From positions 1-47,435 of the forward strand of contig DAHVCP010000041.1 of the NCBI GenBank assembly GCA_027314025.1: DNA of 47,435 nt, in the 5' to 3' direction. Of the stretch, positions 33,722-42,587 are shown one piece after another. The number at the start of each line of letters is the position of its first letter. Position 1 is the stretch's first letter. The position numbers and the translations under genes are program-made. The notes below the pieces were generated by a model. The model was not told where the DNA came from and did not search any database. It saw only the letters and a program-made list of their open reading frames with translations. The stretch comes from Acidobacteriota bacterium. GTDB lineage: Bacteria; Acidobacteriota; Terriglobia; Terriglobales; SCQP01.

Positions 33722-35074
33722 TCATGCCAGCAAGCGAAGGTCGCGGAGGTTGTTGCCGGTAGGGCCGGTTGTGATCGCATCTCCCGTCGCCGCCAAAAGC
33801 GGATAGGCGTCGAAGCGCGCCAGCGCTTGGGCGATATCAAAGCCGGTGGCGCGGGCGTGGGCGGCGGTGCCGCCGTCCACGCAGGCGCCGGCGGCGGGGC
33901 TGTTGCCGTCCACGCCGTCGGTTCCGAGGCTGAGGACGCAGGCGTCGCCGCCGGTGATGCGCTCGGCGCAGTACAGGGCGAAGGCTTGATTGCGGCCACC
34001 GCGGCCGGGCGTCCCCTCCACCTTGACCAGCACTTCGCCGCCGGCGATGATGCAGGCGTTCGGGCGGCTGCGTTGCTCCGCCGCCAGGCGCTCCAGCAAA
34101 AAATCCGCCGCACGGCGGTATTCCCATTCGTCGGCGTCATCCACGATGACCGGCGCCAGGCCCGCCGCCTGCGCCTGCCGCGCCGCCGCGGCTTGCAATC
34201 CGGCATTGTCCATCAGGACCTGCCAACTGGAGCGGGCGAGCCGGGCGTCGCCCGGCTTTGGCGTCTCCTGGCCGCTTGGCGCACGCAGCGCAGCCGTGAC
34301 CGCCTCCGGCAACTCCGGGCGGTACGCCTGGAGGATGCGGCCGCAGTCCGCCAGCGTGCTGGGATCGGGGCAGGTAGGGCCGGAGGAGATGGAGCTGAGA
34401 TCGCCGGGTGGAACATCCGACAGCAGCAACGATATCTGGTCCGTCCCCGGCGGCGCCGCCAGCGCCAGCCGCCCGCCTTTGAGGGCCGACACGTGCTTCC
34501 GCACGGCGTTGATGGCGCCGATCGGCGCGCCGCTATGCACCAAGGCGCGGTGGGTCCGGCGCAGATCTTCGAGCGCCAATCCCGGCAGCGGCTCCTCCGC
34601 CAAGGCCGAGCCGCCGCCGGAGATCAGATAGACGATCAAGCCGCCGGGCGGCGTCGCCGCCACCGCCCGGCGCAGCGCCTGCGCCGCAATCAGGCTGCCC
34701 TGGTTCGGCTCGGGATGGCCGCCGGCATATTGCTCCATCCCGCGCGGAACCATCTCCGGCGGGTCCCACGCCGCTGCTGGCGCCACCACGACGCCGCGTA
34801 TTCGTTCCGCCGGCAGTGCCGCGCCGGCGTCAATGAGCGGCGCCAGCGCCGTCAGCGCTCCACGCATCATCGGCGCCGCCGCCTTGCCCAGCGCCGCCAG
34901 CGTGATGCGCGGGCAGGCGCGAAGATCCCACCGCCGTCCGGCAATGGCCAGGGTTGCGCCCCCGAGCGCGATCGCTTCCCGCACCAATCGCTCCGGCGAC
35001 GGCGCCCCCAGCGTCTCCAGCGCGATGCGGCGCAGCATCGCCCGCTTCCGCTCGGCGGCCTCGGCGGTGAACAT
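33722..35074 (-). CDS. Glycerate kinase (DUF4147/GckA type)
   Basis: Phosphorylates glycerate, most likely to 2-phosphoglycerate, feeding glycolysis. The 450-residue protein shows the family pattern: LAALGKAAAPMMRGA (about 62-76), GGHPEPNQGSL, YLISGGGSALAEEPLPGL, AINAVRKHVSALKGGRLA, LLLSDVPPGDLSSISSGPT, and the C-terminal GGEVLVKVEG-GRGGRNQAFAL and SLGTDGVDGNSPAAGA. The ATG at 35074 is chosen; a GTG five codons upstream is possible. It converges with the reverse transcriptase, with 77 bases between stops. Confidence 0.92.
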   Translation of the reverse strand: MFTAEAAERKRAMLRRIALETLGAPSPERLVREAIALGGATLAIAGRRWDLRACPRITLAALGKAAAPMMRGALTALAPLIDAGAALPAERIRGVVVAPAAAWDPPEMVPRGMEQYAGGHPEPNQGSLIAAQALRRAVAATPPGGLIVYLISGGGSALAEEPLPGLALEDLRRTHRALVHSGAPIGAINAVRKHVSALKGGRLALAAPPGTDQISLLLSDVPPGDLSSISSGPTCPDPSTLADCGRILQAYRPELPEAVTAALRAPSGQETPKPGDARLARSSWQVLMDNAGLQAAAARQAQAAGLAPVIVDDADEWEYRRAADFLLERLAAEQRSRPNACIIAGGEVLVKVEGTPGRGGRNQAFALYCAERITGGDACVLSLGTDGVDGNSPAAGACVDGGTAAHARATGFDIAQALARFDAYPLLAATGDAITTGPTGNNLRDLRLLA

Positions 35075-35184
35075 CCATCGAGCGTACACCGCCGGTCGTC
35101 CGGGAATACGGCTTCCGGGCGGGTCGGCCGAACGGCGATGCCGCGGAATGCTACCCTGCGCGGCGAACGTCTTATGCTTTACGC

Positions 35185-35415
35185 ATGGGCCGTGCGGTAA
35201 CGATAAGCAATGTGCCCGAGGCGCTCCATCGCCTGCTTAAATCCCGGGCCGCGCTGGCCGGCATGTCTCTATCCGATTACCTGCTCCGAGAGATTCGGCA
35301 GGTCGCGGAGCGGCCGACGGTGGAGGAGCTGCGGGCGCGTTTGCGCAGCCGCCAGCAAGCGTTCCCTGCTCCCGCGCCGGCGGATGCGGTGCGGGCCGAG
35401 CGGGACCGCGAGTGA
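35185..35415 (+). CDS. FitA-like ribbon-helix-helix antitoxin
   Basis: A 76-residue antitoxin: GRAVTISNVPEALHRLLKSR and AGMSLSDYLLREIRQVA give the ribbon and two helices of the FitA/VapB type, and the C-terminal tail would wrap the toxin. It starts six bases after TATGCT (35173-35178), suggesting a leaderless transcript. Its stop overlaps the GTG of the toxin gene. The antitoxin is intact although its partner is broken. Confidence 0.82.
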   Translation: MGRAVTISNVPEALHRLLKSRAALAGMSLSDYLLREIRQVAERPTVEELRARLRSRQQAFPAPAPADAVRAERDRE

Positions 35416-35564
35416 TCGTAGTTGACGCGTCGGTTTTGCTGGAGTTGCTTCTCCGCACCCCCAGCGCGAAGACGGCCGAGGGCCACTTGTTCGCGCCGCG
35501 GGAGACACTCCATGCACCCCACCTGCTGGACCTGGAAATCACCCTGGTTCTTCGCCGCTACGCC
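35412..35564 (+). pseudogene. Truncated PIN-domain toxin
   Basis: The GTG-started frame gives MIVVDASVLLELLLRTPSAK and continues family-like through APHLLDLEITLVLRRYA (residue 51), then becomes unrelated Pro/Arg/Gly-rich sequence that is the antisense of the next gene. A full PIN toxin has about 130 residues; the second half of the acidic site is absent, so it cannot be active. The loss may reflect insertion of the convergent TIR/NDT-like gene, whose stop is about 100 bases away. Confidence 0.7.
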
Positions 35565-35666
35565 ATGACCAGCGCCGTTCCTCCCCAGCCAATGCGGCGG
35601 CCGCCCCGAGCGGGCGCCGCGCCCGCCGGCGGCGGTTGGCCCGCGCAATTCGGGGCCGCCGACCGG

Positions 35667-36509
35667 TCAACGCCCGAGGATCGCCTTCATCCTTCGCTCC
35701 AGTGCGGAAGCCAGGTCGCCACGCCCTTCAGCGGTGTTGCAGTAGCGGATATGGCGAAGGTGGCGCAAGTCGAATGGGATATCGTGCTCGCTCTGCGTGA
35801 TGAGCACCACATCGCGCCCGAGAGTGTGGGCAATTCCAGTTTCGTAGAACACGTTGGGGTTCCTGCCGGTGCAGTCGCACACCACAACGCGCGAGCGGTC
35901 GATGAGAGCGACCACGTCCCTGATCACCTCCTCGTACTCCCAGATGTCGTCCGCCCTTTCGCAGCGGAGGCTCGCATTGCTTGCGGCGAGGCGGATGGCC
36001 GCGTGGACGCCGTCGAAGCTGGGGTCGAACGGCATCATGGCGGACGCAAGGTCCGGTTCGAGCTTTTCGTGCTCAGGGATCTGGAACACGACTGGGCGCT
36101 GACGCGCGCGGCGCGAATGGCGGAACAGGAATCGGTAAAGGTCAGCGTCCTTCACCGCCCAATGATTTCGCGAGAACTCGAACTCGTTGGACATGCGCAG
36201 CTCCGCCCGATTCGCGTAGATCGTGCTGTTTTCCAGCGGCGGCACGTCCTTATCCAGTCCGACCTCAATGGACACGACCGTGCCGACAACGCGCGCCGAG
36301 GTGATCCGACCCACATGGGCCTCTTCGTCAGCCGTACCCTCCCGGCAGAACAGGCAGGGCAGGGCTGCGAGGCGATCCAGCAAGGGCCCGCCGGTGTCGT
36401 CGCGGAACTCCGCCGCGGAGCGGTCGTCGGTGTACTCAAACATTCTGCCGACCGGAAGGCTGGCGCTGCCCGACGGCCAGTCGACGTTGAACATTAGGAG
36501 ATTGAACAT
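35667..36509 (-). CDS. TIR/nucleoside-deoxyribosyltransferase-like protein, possible defence effector
   Basis: A 280-residue soluble protein with two parts. The C-terminal 130 residues read MMPFDPSFDGVHAAIRLAA, CERADDIWEYEEVIRDVVALI, then VVVCDCTGRNPNVFYETGIA and IPFDLRHLRHIRY. This is the fold shared by nucleoside 2-deoxyribosyltransferases and TIR-like domains, with the Glu in NVFYETG at the expected catalytic place. The N-terminal 150 residues are unlike anything I can name, except for ELRMSNEFEFSRNHWAVKDADLY, seen here as EFEFSRNHWAVKDADLY, a pattern I associate with sensor domains of TIR-type proteins. Such proteins often degrade NAD or nucleotides in antiviral or stress responses. Starts at 36509 and 36494 are both possible; GAGG precedes the first. 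Function is inferred. Confidence 0.7.
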   Translation of the reverse strand: MFNLLMFNVDWPSGSASLPVGRMFEYTDDRSAAEFRDDTGGPLLDRLAALPCLFCREGTADEEAHVGRITSARVVGTVVSIEVGLDKDVPPLENSTIYANRAELRMSNEFEFSRNHWAVKDADLYRFLFRHSRRARQRPVVFQIPEHEKLEPDLASAMMPFDPSFDGVHAAIRLAASNASLRCERADDIWEYEEVIRDVVALIDRSRVVVCDCTGRNPNVFYETGIAHTLGRDVVLITQSEHDIPFDLRHLRHIRYCNTAEGRGDLASALERRMKAILGR

Positions 36510-36910
36510 CGCCTCGGCTTTGCTCCAGGGACGCGGCGGGTGGGACCGCCCCGCGTGAAGGGGCTCGGTGGGCCAGGCCCGTCGGCCTCATCACCGCCTC
36601 GCGCCCTATTCTGTTTCAGCTGATCCGCAGGAGGCAAGCGTCTTGGGGCTGCGCACCCGCGAGGCCCCGCTGCCCCGCCCCGGTCCGGCTCGGGCCCCGG
36701 CAAGACCCGGGGCGAGGCAGCACCGGCGCTGGCGTCGACATGGGAGCGCCCCGGGGGTTGCGCCCGAATCCGCCACGCCCGGCCCCGGCCCCAAGGAGCG
36801 CCGGACCCCGCCGCAGCGCCGCCCGCCGGGCGCGCTTGGCGGCTCGAACGGGTTCGGTCCCGGCTGTGAGCCGGCGGGCCCCCTTCGGCCAGACACCACG
36901 GTTTCAGGGC
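36510..36910. other. Intergenic region between the NDT-like gene and tRNA-Ser
   Basis: Four hundred bases of very GC-rich sequence. Frames here look random and I see no gene, integrase remnant, repeat of the tRNA 3' end or clear promoter. Confidence 0.45.
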
Positions 36911-37000
<90 letters not shown>

Positions 37001-37244
37001 GCGAGGTTCCGGCTGAATGAATTGTAGACGTTTTGCGCGGCCCGCCGGCCGCCACTCCACTCGCCCGAGCGGCGGTCGTGCCCCCCGTCCGGGATAGCGG
37101 GCCCCCGGCCGGAGGTGAGGCCCGGTGGGGGGCGCGGGGTTGGCCCGCCGCCGAAAGGCGTCACACGTTCCCGCACGCATGGCGGCAAATCACAGTACAA
37201 TGCGAGGCGAACCCGTACCGTAGGGTGGAGCGAGGCAAGACGAA

Positions 37245-38423
37245 ATGTTGGTTGGTGCGCCGCGCGAAATCTATCCTGGCGAGCGCCGCGTGGCGCTGAC
37301 GCCATCCGTAATTCCCACGCTTGCCAAAGCCGGCTTGGATGTCGCCATTGAGCATGGCGCCGGCGTCGAGGCAGGCTACAGCGACGAGGAGTTCGCGGCG
37401 AAAGGGGCGCGGGTGCTGCCCAGCCGCGAGGAGTTGTTCCGCGCGGCGGACATCATCGTGCAAGTGTTGGGGCCCGGAGCGAACGACAAAAATTGGACCG
37501 GCGATTTGCCGTTGTTCCGCCGCGGGCAAATCCTGGTGGCGTTTCTGCGCCCGCTGGGCGCGCTGGAGACGGTGCAGGCCCTGGCGCAAACCGGGGTGGA
37601 TGCATTCGCCGTCGAGCTGATGCCGCGGGTGACGCGGGCGCAAAACATGGACGCCCTGTCCGCGATGTCCACGGTCGCCGGCTACAAGGCGGTGCTGCTG
37701 GCGGCAAGCACGCTGCCGCGGCTGTTCCCCATGATGACCACGGCGGCGGGAACCATCACGCCGGCGCGGGTGCTGGTGATCGGCGCCGGGGTGGCGGGGT
37801 TGCAGGCGATCGCGACGGCGCGGCGCTTGGGAGCGGTGGTTTCCGCCTATGACGTGCGGCCGGCGGTGAAGGAGCAGATCCAAAGCCTGGGCGCGCGCTT
37901 CGTGGAGCTGCCCGTGGAGGCGGAAAACGCCCAGGACGCGGGCGGTTATGCCCGGGCGCAGGATGAAAGCTTCTACCGCCGCCAGCGGGAGCTGCTGGCG
38001 CGCGTGGTGGCGGATAGCGACGTGGTCATCACCACGGCGGTGGTTCCCGGGCGGAAGGCGCCGGTGCTGGTGACCGCGGACATGGTGCGCGGCATGGCGC
38101 CGGGTTCGGTGGTGGTGGACTTGGCGGCGGAACGCGGCGGCAACTGCGAACTGACGCGCGCGGGCGAGAGCATCATCGCGCACGGCGTCACCCTCGTCGG
38201 CCGCTTCAACCTGGCGTCCGAGGTGCCCCACGACGCCAGCCACATGTACGCCCGCAATCTCACCGCCTTTTTAACCCATTTGGTCCAAAACGGCCAAGCC
38301 CGGGTGGAGGCCGACGACGCCATCATCCGCGCCACGTTGCTGACCCACGGGGGCGATATCGCCAGCCCGCAGGTGCGGGAATTTTTCCATCTCGGCGCGG
38401 CCGTCAGCCAGCAAGCCACCTAA
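37245..38423 (+). CDS. pntAA: NAD(P) transhydrogenase subunit alpha part 1
   Basis: Soluble NAD(H)-binding domain I of the proton-translocating transhydrogenase, which makes NADPH from NADH using the proton gradient. It is 392 residues, starting MLVGAPREIYPGERRVALTP like the alanine-dehydrogenase/PntA family. The NAD loop is VLVIGAGVAGLQAIATARRLG (about 178-198), and RAQNMDALSAMSTVAGYKA and SVVVDLAAERGGNCE are typical. In three-subunit enzymes such as that of Rhodospirillum, domain I is separate, as here. GGAGCGAGG precedes the ATG, and TACAAT at about 37196 could be its -10 element. First of a three-gene operon. Confidence 0.94.
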   Translation: MLVGAPREIYPGERRVALTPSVIPTLAKAGLDVAIEHGAGVEAGYSDEEFAAKGARVLPSREELFRAADIIVQVLGPGANDKNWTGDLPLFRRGQILVAFLRPLGALETVQALAQTGVDAFAVELMPRVTRAQNMDALSAMSTVAGYKAVLLAASTLPRLFPMMTTAAGTITPARVLVIGAGVAGLQAIATARRLGAVVSAYDVRPAVKEQIQSLGARFVELPVEAENAQDAGGYARAQDESFYRRQRELLARVVADSDVVITTAVVPGRKAPVLVTADMVRGMAPGSVVVDLAAERGGNCELTRAGESIIAHGVTLVGRFNLASEVPHDASHMYARNLTAFLTHLVQNGQARVEADDAIIRATLLTHGGDIASPQVREFFHLGAAVSQQAT

Positions 38424-38444
38424 ACGCGAGAAAGGAGCGCTCCG

Positions 38445-38741
38445 GTGCCTCCCGATTTCCTCTCCAACTTGTTCGTCTTCATCCTGGCCGGCTTCGTCGG
38501 CTTCGAGGTCATTAAGCGGGTGTCGCCGCTGCTGCATACGCCGCTGATGTCGCTGACCAACGCGCTCGACGCGATCGTGGTGGTGGCGGCGATCACCATC
38601 GCGGGCCTGCAAGAAACCCACCTCGCCGTCGTGCTCGGGGCGATCGCGGTGGCGGCATCATTCAGCAACATGGTGGGCGGGTTCTTGATCACCGACCGGA
38701 TGCTGCGGATGTTCAAATCGGGAAGGGCGAAAAAGTCATGA
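38445..38741 (+). CDS. pntAB: NAD(P) transhydrogenase subunit alpha part 2
   Basis: Small membrane subunit, 98 residues, with about three membrane segments (LFVFILAGFVGFEVI, AIVVVAAITIAGL, VVLGAIAVAASFSNMVGGFLI). It corresponds to the C-terminal membrane portion fused to domain I in E. coli PntA. GTG start with AAGGAG upstream; its stop overlaps the pntB ATG by ATGA. Confidence 0.93.
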   Translation: MPPDFLSNLFVFILAGFVGFEVIKRVSPLLHTPLMSLTNALDAIVVVAAITIAGLQETHLAVVLGAIAVAASFSNMVGGFLITDRMLRMFKSGRAKKS

Positions 38742-40153
38742 CCGCGGCGACCATGGCCCAACTGATTGATTTCGCCTATATCGCCGCGGCGGTGCTGTTC
38801 ATCTTGGCGCTGAAGTGGCTGTCCTCGCCGGCGGCGGCGCGGCACGGCGTTTTGGCCGGAGAGATCGGGGCGGCGCTGGCGGTGGCGGCGACGCTGTTCA
38901 ACCCGGCGCTGACGGAATATCGCTGGATCGTCATTCCCTTGATCATCGGCGCGGCGATCGGCGTGCCGCTGGGCCTGGTGAAGATGACCGCCGTCCCGCA
39001 GCGGACGGCGGTGAGCCATGCCTTTGGCGCGCTCTCCGCCAGCGTGATCGGCATCGCGGAGTATTACGTCCGGGCGCCGCATGTGACCAAGTTCGGCATG
39101 GTCGAGATCGCCATGGAAGTGGTCATCGGAGCGCTGACCTTCACCGGCAGCCTGATCGCGGCGGGCAAGCTCCAAGGCATTTTGCCGCAGCGGCCGATCA
39201 CCTACCGCGGGCAGAACTACGTCAGCCTGGCGGTGCTGGGGGCGGCGGTGGTTTTGGCGGTGGTGCTCACCCTCCACCCGGAATTCATACGGCTGTTCCC
39301 GGTGATGGTCGGCGTGGCGCTGCTGTTCGGGGTGCTGCTGGTGACGCCGATCGGCGGCGCGGACATGCCGACGGTGATCTCGCTGCTGAATTCCTATGCC
39401 GGTCTTTCCGCGGCGCTGCTGGGATTCGTGCTCGACAGCAAGGTGCTGGTGGTGGCGGGGGCGCTGGACGGATCCTCCGGTTTCATCCTGTCGGTCATCA
39501 TGTGCAAGGCCATGAACCGCTCGTTCCGCAACGTAATGTTCGGAGCGTTCGGGCAGCTTCCCGCCGGCGCCCAGGCCGTGGAGCAAGAGCGCACCGTGCG
39601 CAGCGCCAACGCCGAGGACGCGGCGGGGATTTTGGCGGCGGCCAGCAAGGTGGCGATCATTCCCGGTTATGGAATGGCGGTGGCGCAGGCGCAGCACAAG
39701 GTGCGGGACCTGTACGACGTGCTCACCAAACGGGGCGTGGACGTGCGCTTCGGCATCCATCCGGTGGCGGGACGCATGCCGGGCCACATGAACGTGCTGC
39801 TGGCGGAAGCCGATATTCCCTATGACCGGCTGATCGAGATGGACGACATGAACTCGGATCTGGCCCAGACCGACGTGGCGCTGGTCATCGGCGCCAACGA
39901 CGTGACCAACCCCGCCGCGCGCACTGAAAGCTCCAGCCCGATCTACGGCATGCCGATCATTGACGTGGCCAAGGCGCAAACGGTGATGGTGATCAAGCGC
40001 AGCCTGAGCCCGGGCTTCGCGGGAATTGACAACCCTTTGTATTACATGGATAAGACGCTGATGCTGTTCGGCGACGCCAAGGCCTTCGTCGGGGATGTCG
40101 TGCGGGAGTTGAGCGCCATGCAAGCGCCGGCGGCGGCCGCCGGAGGGCGGTAA
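38738..40153 (+). CDS. pntB: NAD(P) transhydrogenase subunit beta
   Basis: Membrane domain plus NADP(H)-binding domain III of the transhydrogenase, 471 residues. About eight to nine hydrophobic segments cover residues 8-265, including GGADMPTVISLLNSYAGLSA and GALDGSSGFILSVIMCKAMN. Domain III follows, with IIPGYGMAVAQAQHKVRDL, FGIHPVAGRMPGHMNVLLAEA, VIGANDVTNPAA and IDVAKAQTVMVIKRSLSPGFA. All are strongly conserved in PntB. It completes the operon. Confidence 0.95.
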   Translation: MTAATMAQLIDFAYIAAAVLFILALKWLSSPAAARHGVLAGEIGAALAVAATLFNPALTEYRWIVIPLIIGAAIGVPLGLVKMTAVPQRTAVSHAFGALSASVIGIAEYYVRAPHVTKFGMVEIAMEVVIGALTFTGSLIAAGKLQGILPQRPITYRGQNYVSLAVLGAAVVLAVVLTLHPEFIRLFPVMVGVALLFGVLLVTPIGGADMPTVISLLNSYAGLSAALLGFVLDSKVLVVAGALDGSSGFILSVIMCKAMNRSFRNVMFGAFGQLPAGAQAVEQERTVRSANAEDAAGILAAASKVAIIPGYGMAVAQAQHKVRDLYDVLTKRGVDVRFGIHPVAGRMPGHMNVLLAEADIPYDRLIEMDDMNSDLAQTDVALVIGANDVTNPAARTESSSPIYGMPIIDVAKAQTVMVIKRSLSPGFAGIDNPLYYMDKTLMLFGDAKAFVGDVVRELSAMQAPAAAAGGR

Positions 40154-40205
40154 GCGTTCGGGGCGGTTTCCTGGGCATCGGGGCGAATGCGGCCCCGCCC
40201 CAGCC

Positions 40206-40271
40206 CGGCGCGTCGCTGCACCCCAACGCGCACCGCTGCGCGTTGGGGACCCCGGCTTTGGGGGCCGCGCC
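40206..40271. repeat. Dispersed GC-rich repeat, copy 2
   Basis: Second copy of the element at 28735-28800. Here CCCCAACGCGC and GCGCGTTGGGG can pair around CACCGCT, a strong stem-loop. It lies 53 bases after the pntB stop, again just past an operon, so the family may mark or form transcript 3' ends. Confidence 0.7.
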
Positions 40272-40288
40272 GAGCAATGCCGGCTAAC

Positions 40289-40942
40289 TCAGGCCAGCGA
40301 CCAGCCGACCAGCGTGGCCGCCAGCACCGCGCAAAGAATGCCCAGGCTCACCAGGCTGAGGACCTTGCCGTGGCCCAGCAATGCGTCCCGCGTGCCACGG
40401 TGGGCGCACAACAACGCCAGGACGAATGCCACCGCACCCCACGCGCAGACCGCCGCGGGGACGCGCAGCCTGGCGAGAATGGTCCAAAATTCGTGCGGCG
40501 GCGCTCCGACCGGCAGCCACCAAGGGAGCAGCGGCGCGGCCGCGGCGGCGGCAACGAACACCAGCACCTTTTTGGCCAGCCAGCGTTTGAATTTCGCCCG
40601 CTTTTCCCGCAGCTTCGCGCGCCGCCAGACCGAGAAATGCCAGGTGAGCAAGGCGGCAACGATCGGCGCCCAGCCGTAGGTGGCGGCTTGGACATCGCAC
40701 CACCGCCACGCTCGGAACAGCTCCGCGCCCCGGCGCGCGTGCTCCAGCCGCGGCAGCACCCAGCAGGCCACGGCGGAGTTGCCGATGATCGCCGCGAGCA
40801 GCATCGCCAGGCTCATCGCCTGGAGCCAATCGCGCGTGGGAGCGGCACGGCAATCCGCGCATCTGCGGTGGCTCGGCTCGAACTCCGTGCCACAGCGCTC
40901 ACAGAACAACGGCACGAGCAACGGGCTGGGTTTCGGGGCCAT
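40289..40942 (-). CDS. Zinc-ribbon integral membrane protein
   Basis: A 217-residue protein with no known family. The N-terminus has two CxxC pairs (Cys14/Cys17 and Cys28/Cys31, in CERCGTE and CADCR), a zinc ribbon. Four hydrophobic segments follow (about 41-60, 80-95, 114-135 and 150-215 with two passes). The ATG at 40942 is chosen because the zinc ribbon follows at once; the upstream extension of the frame is low complexity. Function unknown. Confidence 0.6.
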   Translation of the reverse strand: MAPKPSPLLVPLFCERCGTEFEPSHRRCADCRAAPTRDWLQAMSLAMLLAAIIGNSAVACWVLPRLEHARRGAELFRAWRWCDVQAATYGWAPIVAALLTWHFSVWRRAKLREKRAKFKRWLAKKVLVFVAAAAAAPLLPWWLPVGAPPHEFWTILARLRVPAAVCAWGAVAFVLALLCAHRGTRDALLGHGKVLSLVSLGILCAVLAATLVGWSLA

Positions 40943-41472
40943 GGCGCAAATGGAAGCAGGCAATAGCTCACGCGGCGGGCCGCCCGCGTGGCGGCTGACC
41001 GCTGGGACGGGGAAGGCCCGCCAGGCCAGCGCTTCACCCCACCGCCTGCAAGGCGGCTGCCGGAAGCCAAGGCATTGGCGGGCAGGGGGTTGCCGAAGCC
41101 CGCGCCGTGCAGCCCGCCGCTGGCGCACGGTGCGCCGGGAGGTTGCGTGCCAGCAGCGGCGCGCAAGGGTAACGCCCGGACCTGTACCCTCGGGCGGTGG
41201 CGGCGCCACCCAATGCGGCGCCGCTAAATGCGGAGGACGATGCGTTCGCGGGTAAAAGACGCCTGCCTGCGCCTTGCGCCCAAGAGGCCCCGCGTTCCGC
41301 GGCGAGGCGGTATACCGGCGCGTCTTAGAGGGCGGTTGGACGGGGTCGCGGCCCCCGCGAGTGGAGCGGCCGCCGCCATGGGCGCAAAGACAAACGGCGG
41401 CCGGGCGCCAGCCCCGCCGCCGTGGAAATCACAACCCCGCGTACCGGAGCGCGAAGCTCCGGCAGCCGGGAC
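40943..41472. other. Long intergenic region
   Basis: About 530 bases between a divergent start and the end of the TPR gene. All frames look random (Pro/Arg/Gly-rich), and I find no promoter good enough to name. The one element is a hairpin near the TPR end. Confidence 0.4.
41444..41462 (-). terminator. Hairpin after the secreted TPR gene
   Basis: CCGGAGC and GCTCCGG form a perfect 7-bp stem with a 5-base loop, 11 bases past the stop codon at 41473. No T-run follows, so it is terminator-like only. Confidence 0.4.
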
Positions 41473-42555
41473 TTATTTGTGCGAGTAGCTGGTGTTGATT
41501 TTGCCGGTGATGCCTTGCAGCAGCGCCTTGGCCGACGCGGCGTTGGGTCCATTGGGCTCCAGCTTCAAGTACATGCGAAACGCCTGCGCGGTTCCCGCCG
41601 GGTAGGTGGTGGCCCCGGTTTTGGGGTTCACCTTGCCCTTGCCCACCAGCGCCATGCCCTTTTCATACCAGGCTTCGGCCATCTTGGGATCGGCGGTGAG
41701 CGCCTTTTGAAACGCCGCGGCGGCCGCGTCCATCTTGCCGCTGTTGTACAGAATGGCGCCCTCGTTGTAATACGCATGGGAGGCGCCCGAAGGATCCAAC
41801 TGCGCCGCCTGATTGAAATCCTGCACCGCTTCCGTGGTGTTGCCCGTGGCGACCAGCGCGGCCCCCATGTTGGTGAGGATGTTCGCCTTGAAAGTCGGGT
41901 CGGCGGGATACAAGGCCAACGCCTGCTTGTAGGTGGCGATCGCCTGCGGGTATTGTTTGGCGCCGTTGTAATCATTCGCCAGGTTGGCGGTGATGACGGC
42001 TTGGCTCTTGGGGGTCAGCTTCAGTCCCACGCCCAGCTTCTGCGCCTGCTGCATGGTGGAAATCGCCTGGGCCCATTGCCCTGCGGCGCTGAGCTGGGCG
42101 TTTTGCTTGATCAGGCTATTGATGGTGCCGACCTGCTGGTTGGCCTTGGCCGCCGCTGCTTGCTCTTTCTTCAACTGTTCCCGCTGCTGCGGCGTCATCT
42201 GCTTCAACAAATTGGCCTTGCTCAGCAGCTGCTTCAAATTGAAGTTGACCTTGGTGACGCTGCCGGGTGCGTTGTGCACGCCGTGCCACATATAGAGACG
42301 CTTGCCGGCTTTGCTATACAGGGCGACATTGTATTCCCCGAGCGGCAGGCCGTAGTGGCCGTAGTGGCCGTCCTTGTTGGTCTTGACCTTATAGGTGCCG
42401 CTGACGTCCTGGCGCGTGAACACCACCGTCGCGCCGGCAATCGGCTTGCCCTGCTGGTTGGTGGCCTTGCCGGCGATACCGCCGACCTGAGCAAACGCCG
42501 GCAGGGCCAGAACGAGAAACAGGGCCACGATGGAAAGTTTGGCCACCTTGGACAT
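41473..42555 (-). CDS. Secreted TPR protein with carboxypeptidase-regulatory-like domain
   Basis: A 360-residue exported protein. The signal peptide is LSIVALFLVLALPAFAQ (cleavage near AFA-Q). Residues about 25-105 form a carboxypeptidase-regulatory-like beta domain (GIAGKATNQQGKPIAGATVV). A charged helical linker (about 108-140) leads to TPR repeats at 150-330 (YPQAIATYKQALALYPADP, MDAAAAAFQKALTADPKMAE). AAGGAGA precedes the ATG by four bases. This design is common in Acidobacteriota; a scaffold or envelope role is likely. It follows queC. Confidence 0.8.
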   Translation of the reverse strand: MSKVAKLSIVALFLVLALPAFAQVGGIAGKATNQQGKPIAGATVVFTRQDVSGTYKVKTNKDGHYGHYGLPLGEYNVALYSKAGKRLYMWHGVHNAPGSVTKVNFNLKQLLSKANLLKQMTPQQREQLKKEQAAAAKANQQVGTINSLIKQNAQLSAAGQWAQAISTMQQAQKLGVGLKLTPKSQAVITANLANDYNGAKQYPQAIATYKQALALYPADPTFKANILTNMGAALVATGNTTEAVQDFNQAAQLDPSGASHAYYNEGAILYNSGKMDAAAAAFQKALTADPKMAEAWYEKGMALVGKGKVNPKTGATTYPAGTAQAFRMYLKLEPNGPNAASAKALLQGITGKINTSYSHK

Positions 42556-42568
42556 GGGGTCTCCTTGC

Positions 42569-42585
42569 GCCGCTTAGCAAGCGGC
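42569..42585 (-). terminator. Hairpin between queC and the TPR gene
   Basis: GCCGCTT and AAGCGGC pair around a 3-base loop, three bases past the queC stop and just ahead of the TPR ribosome-binding site. It may limit read-through; no T-run. Confidence 0.35.
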
Positions 42586-42587
42586 GA

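Noticed and set aside
35565-36497. Long extension of the PIN toxin frame
   Set aside because: After residue 51 it is the antisense of the TIR/NDT-like gene and has no PIN similarity.
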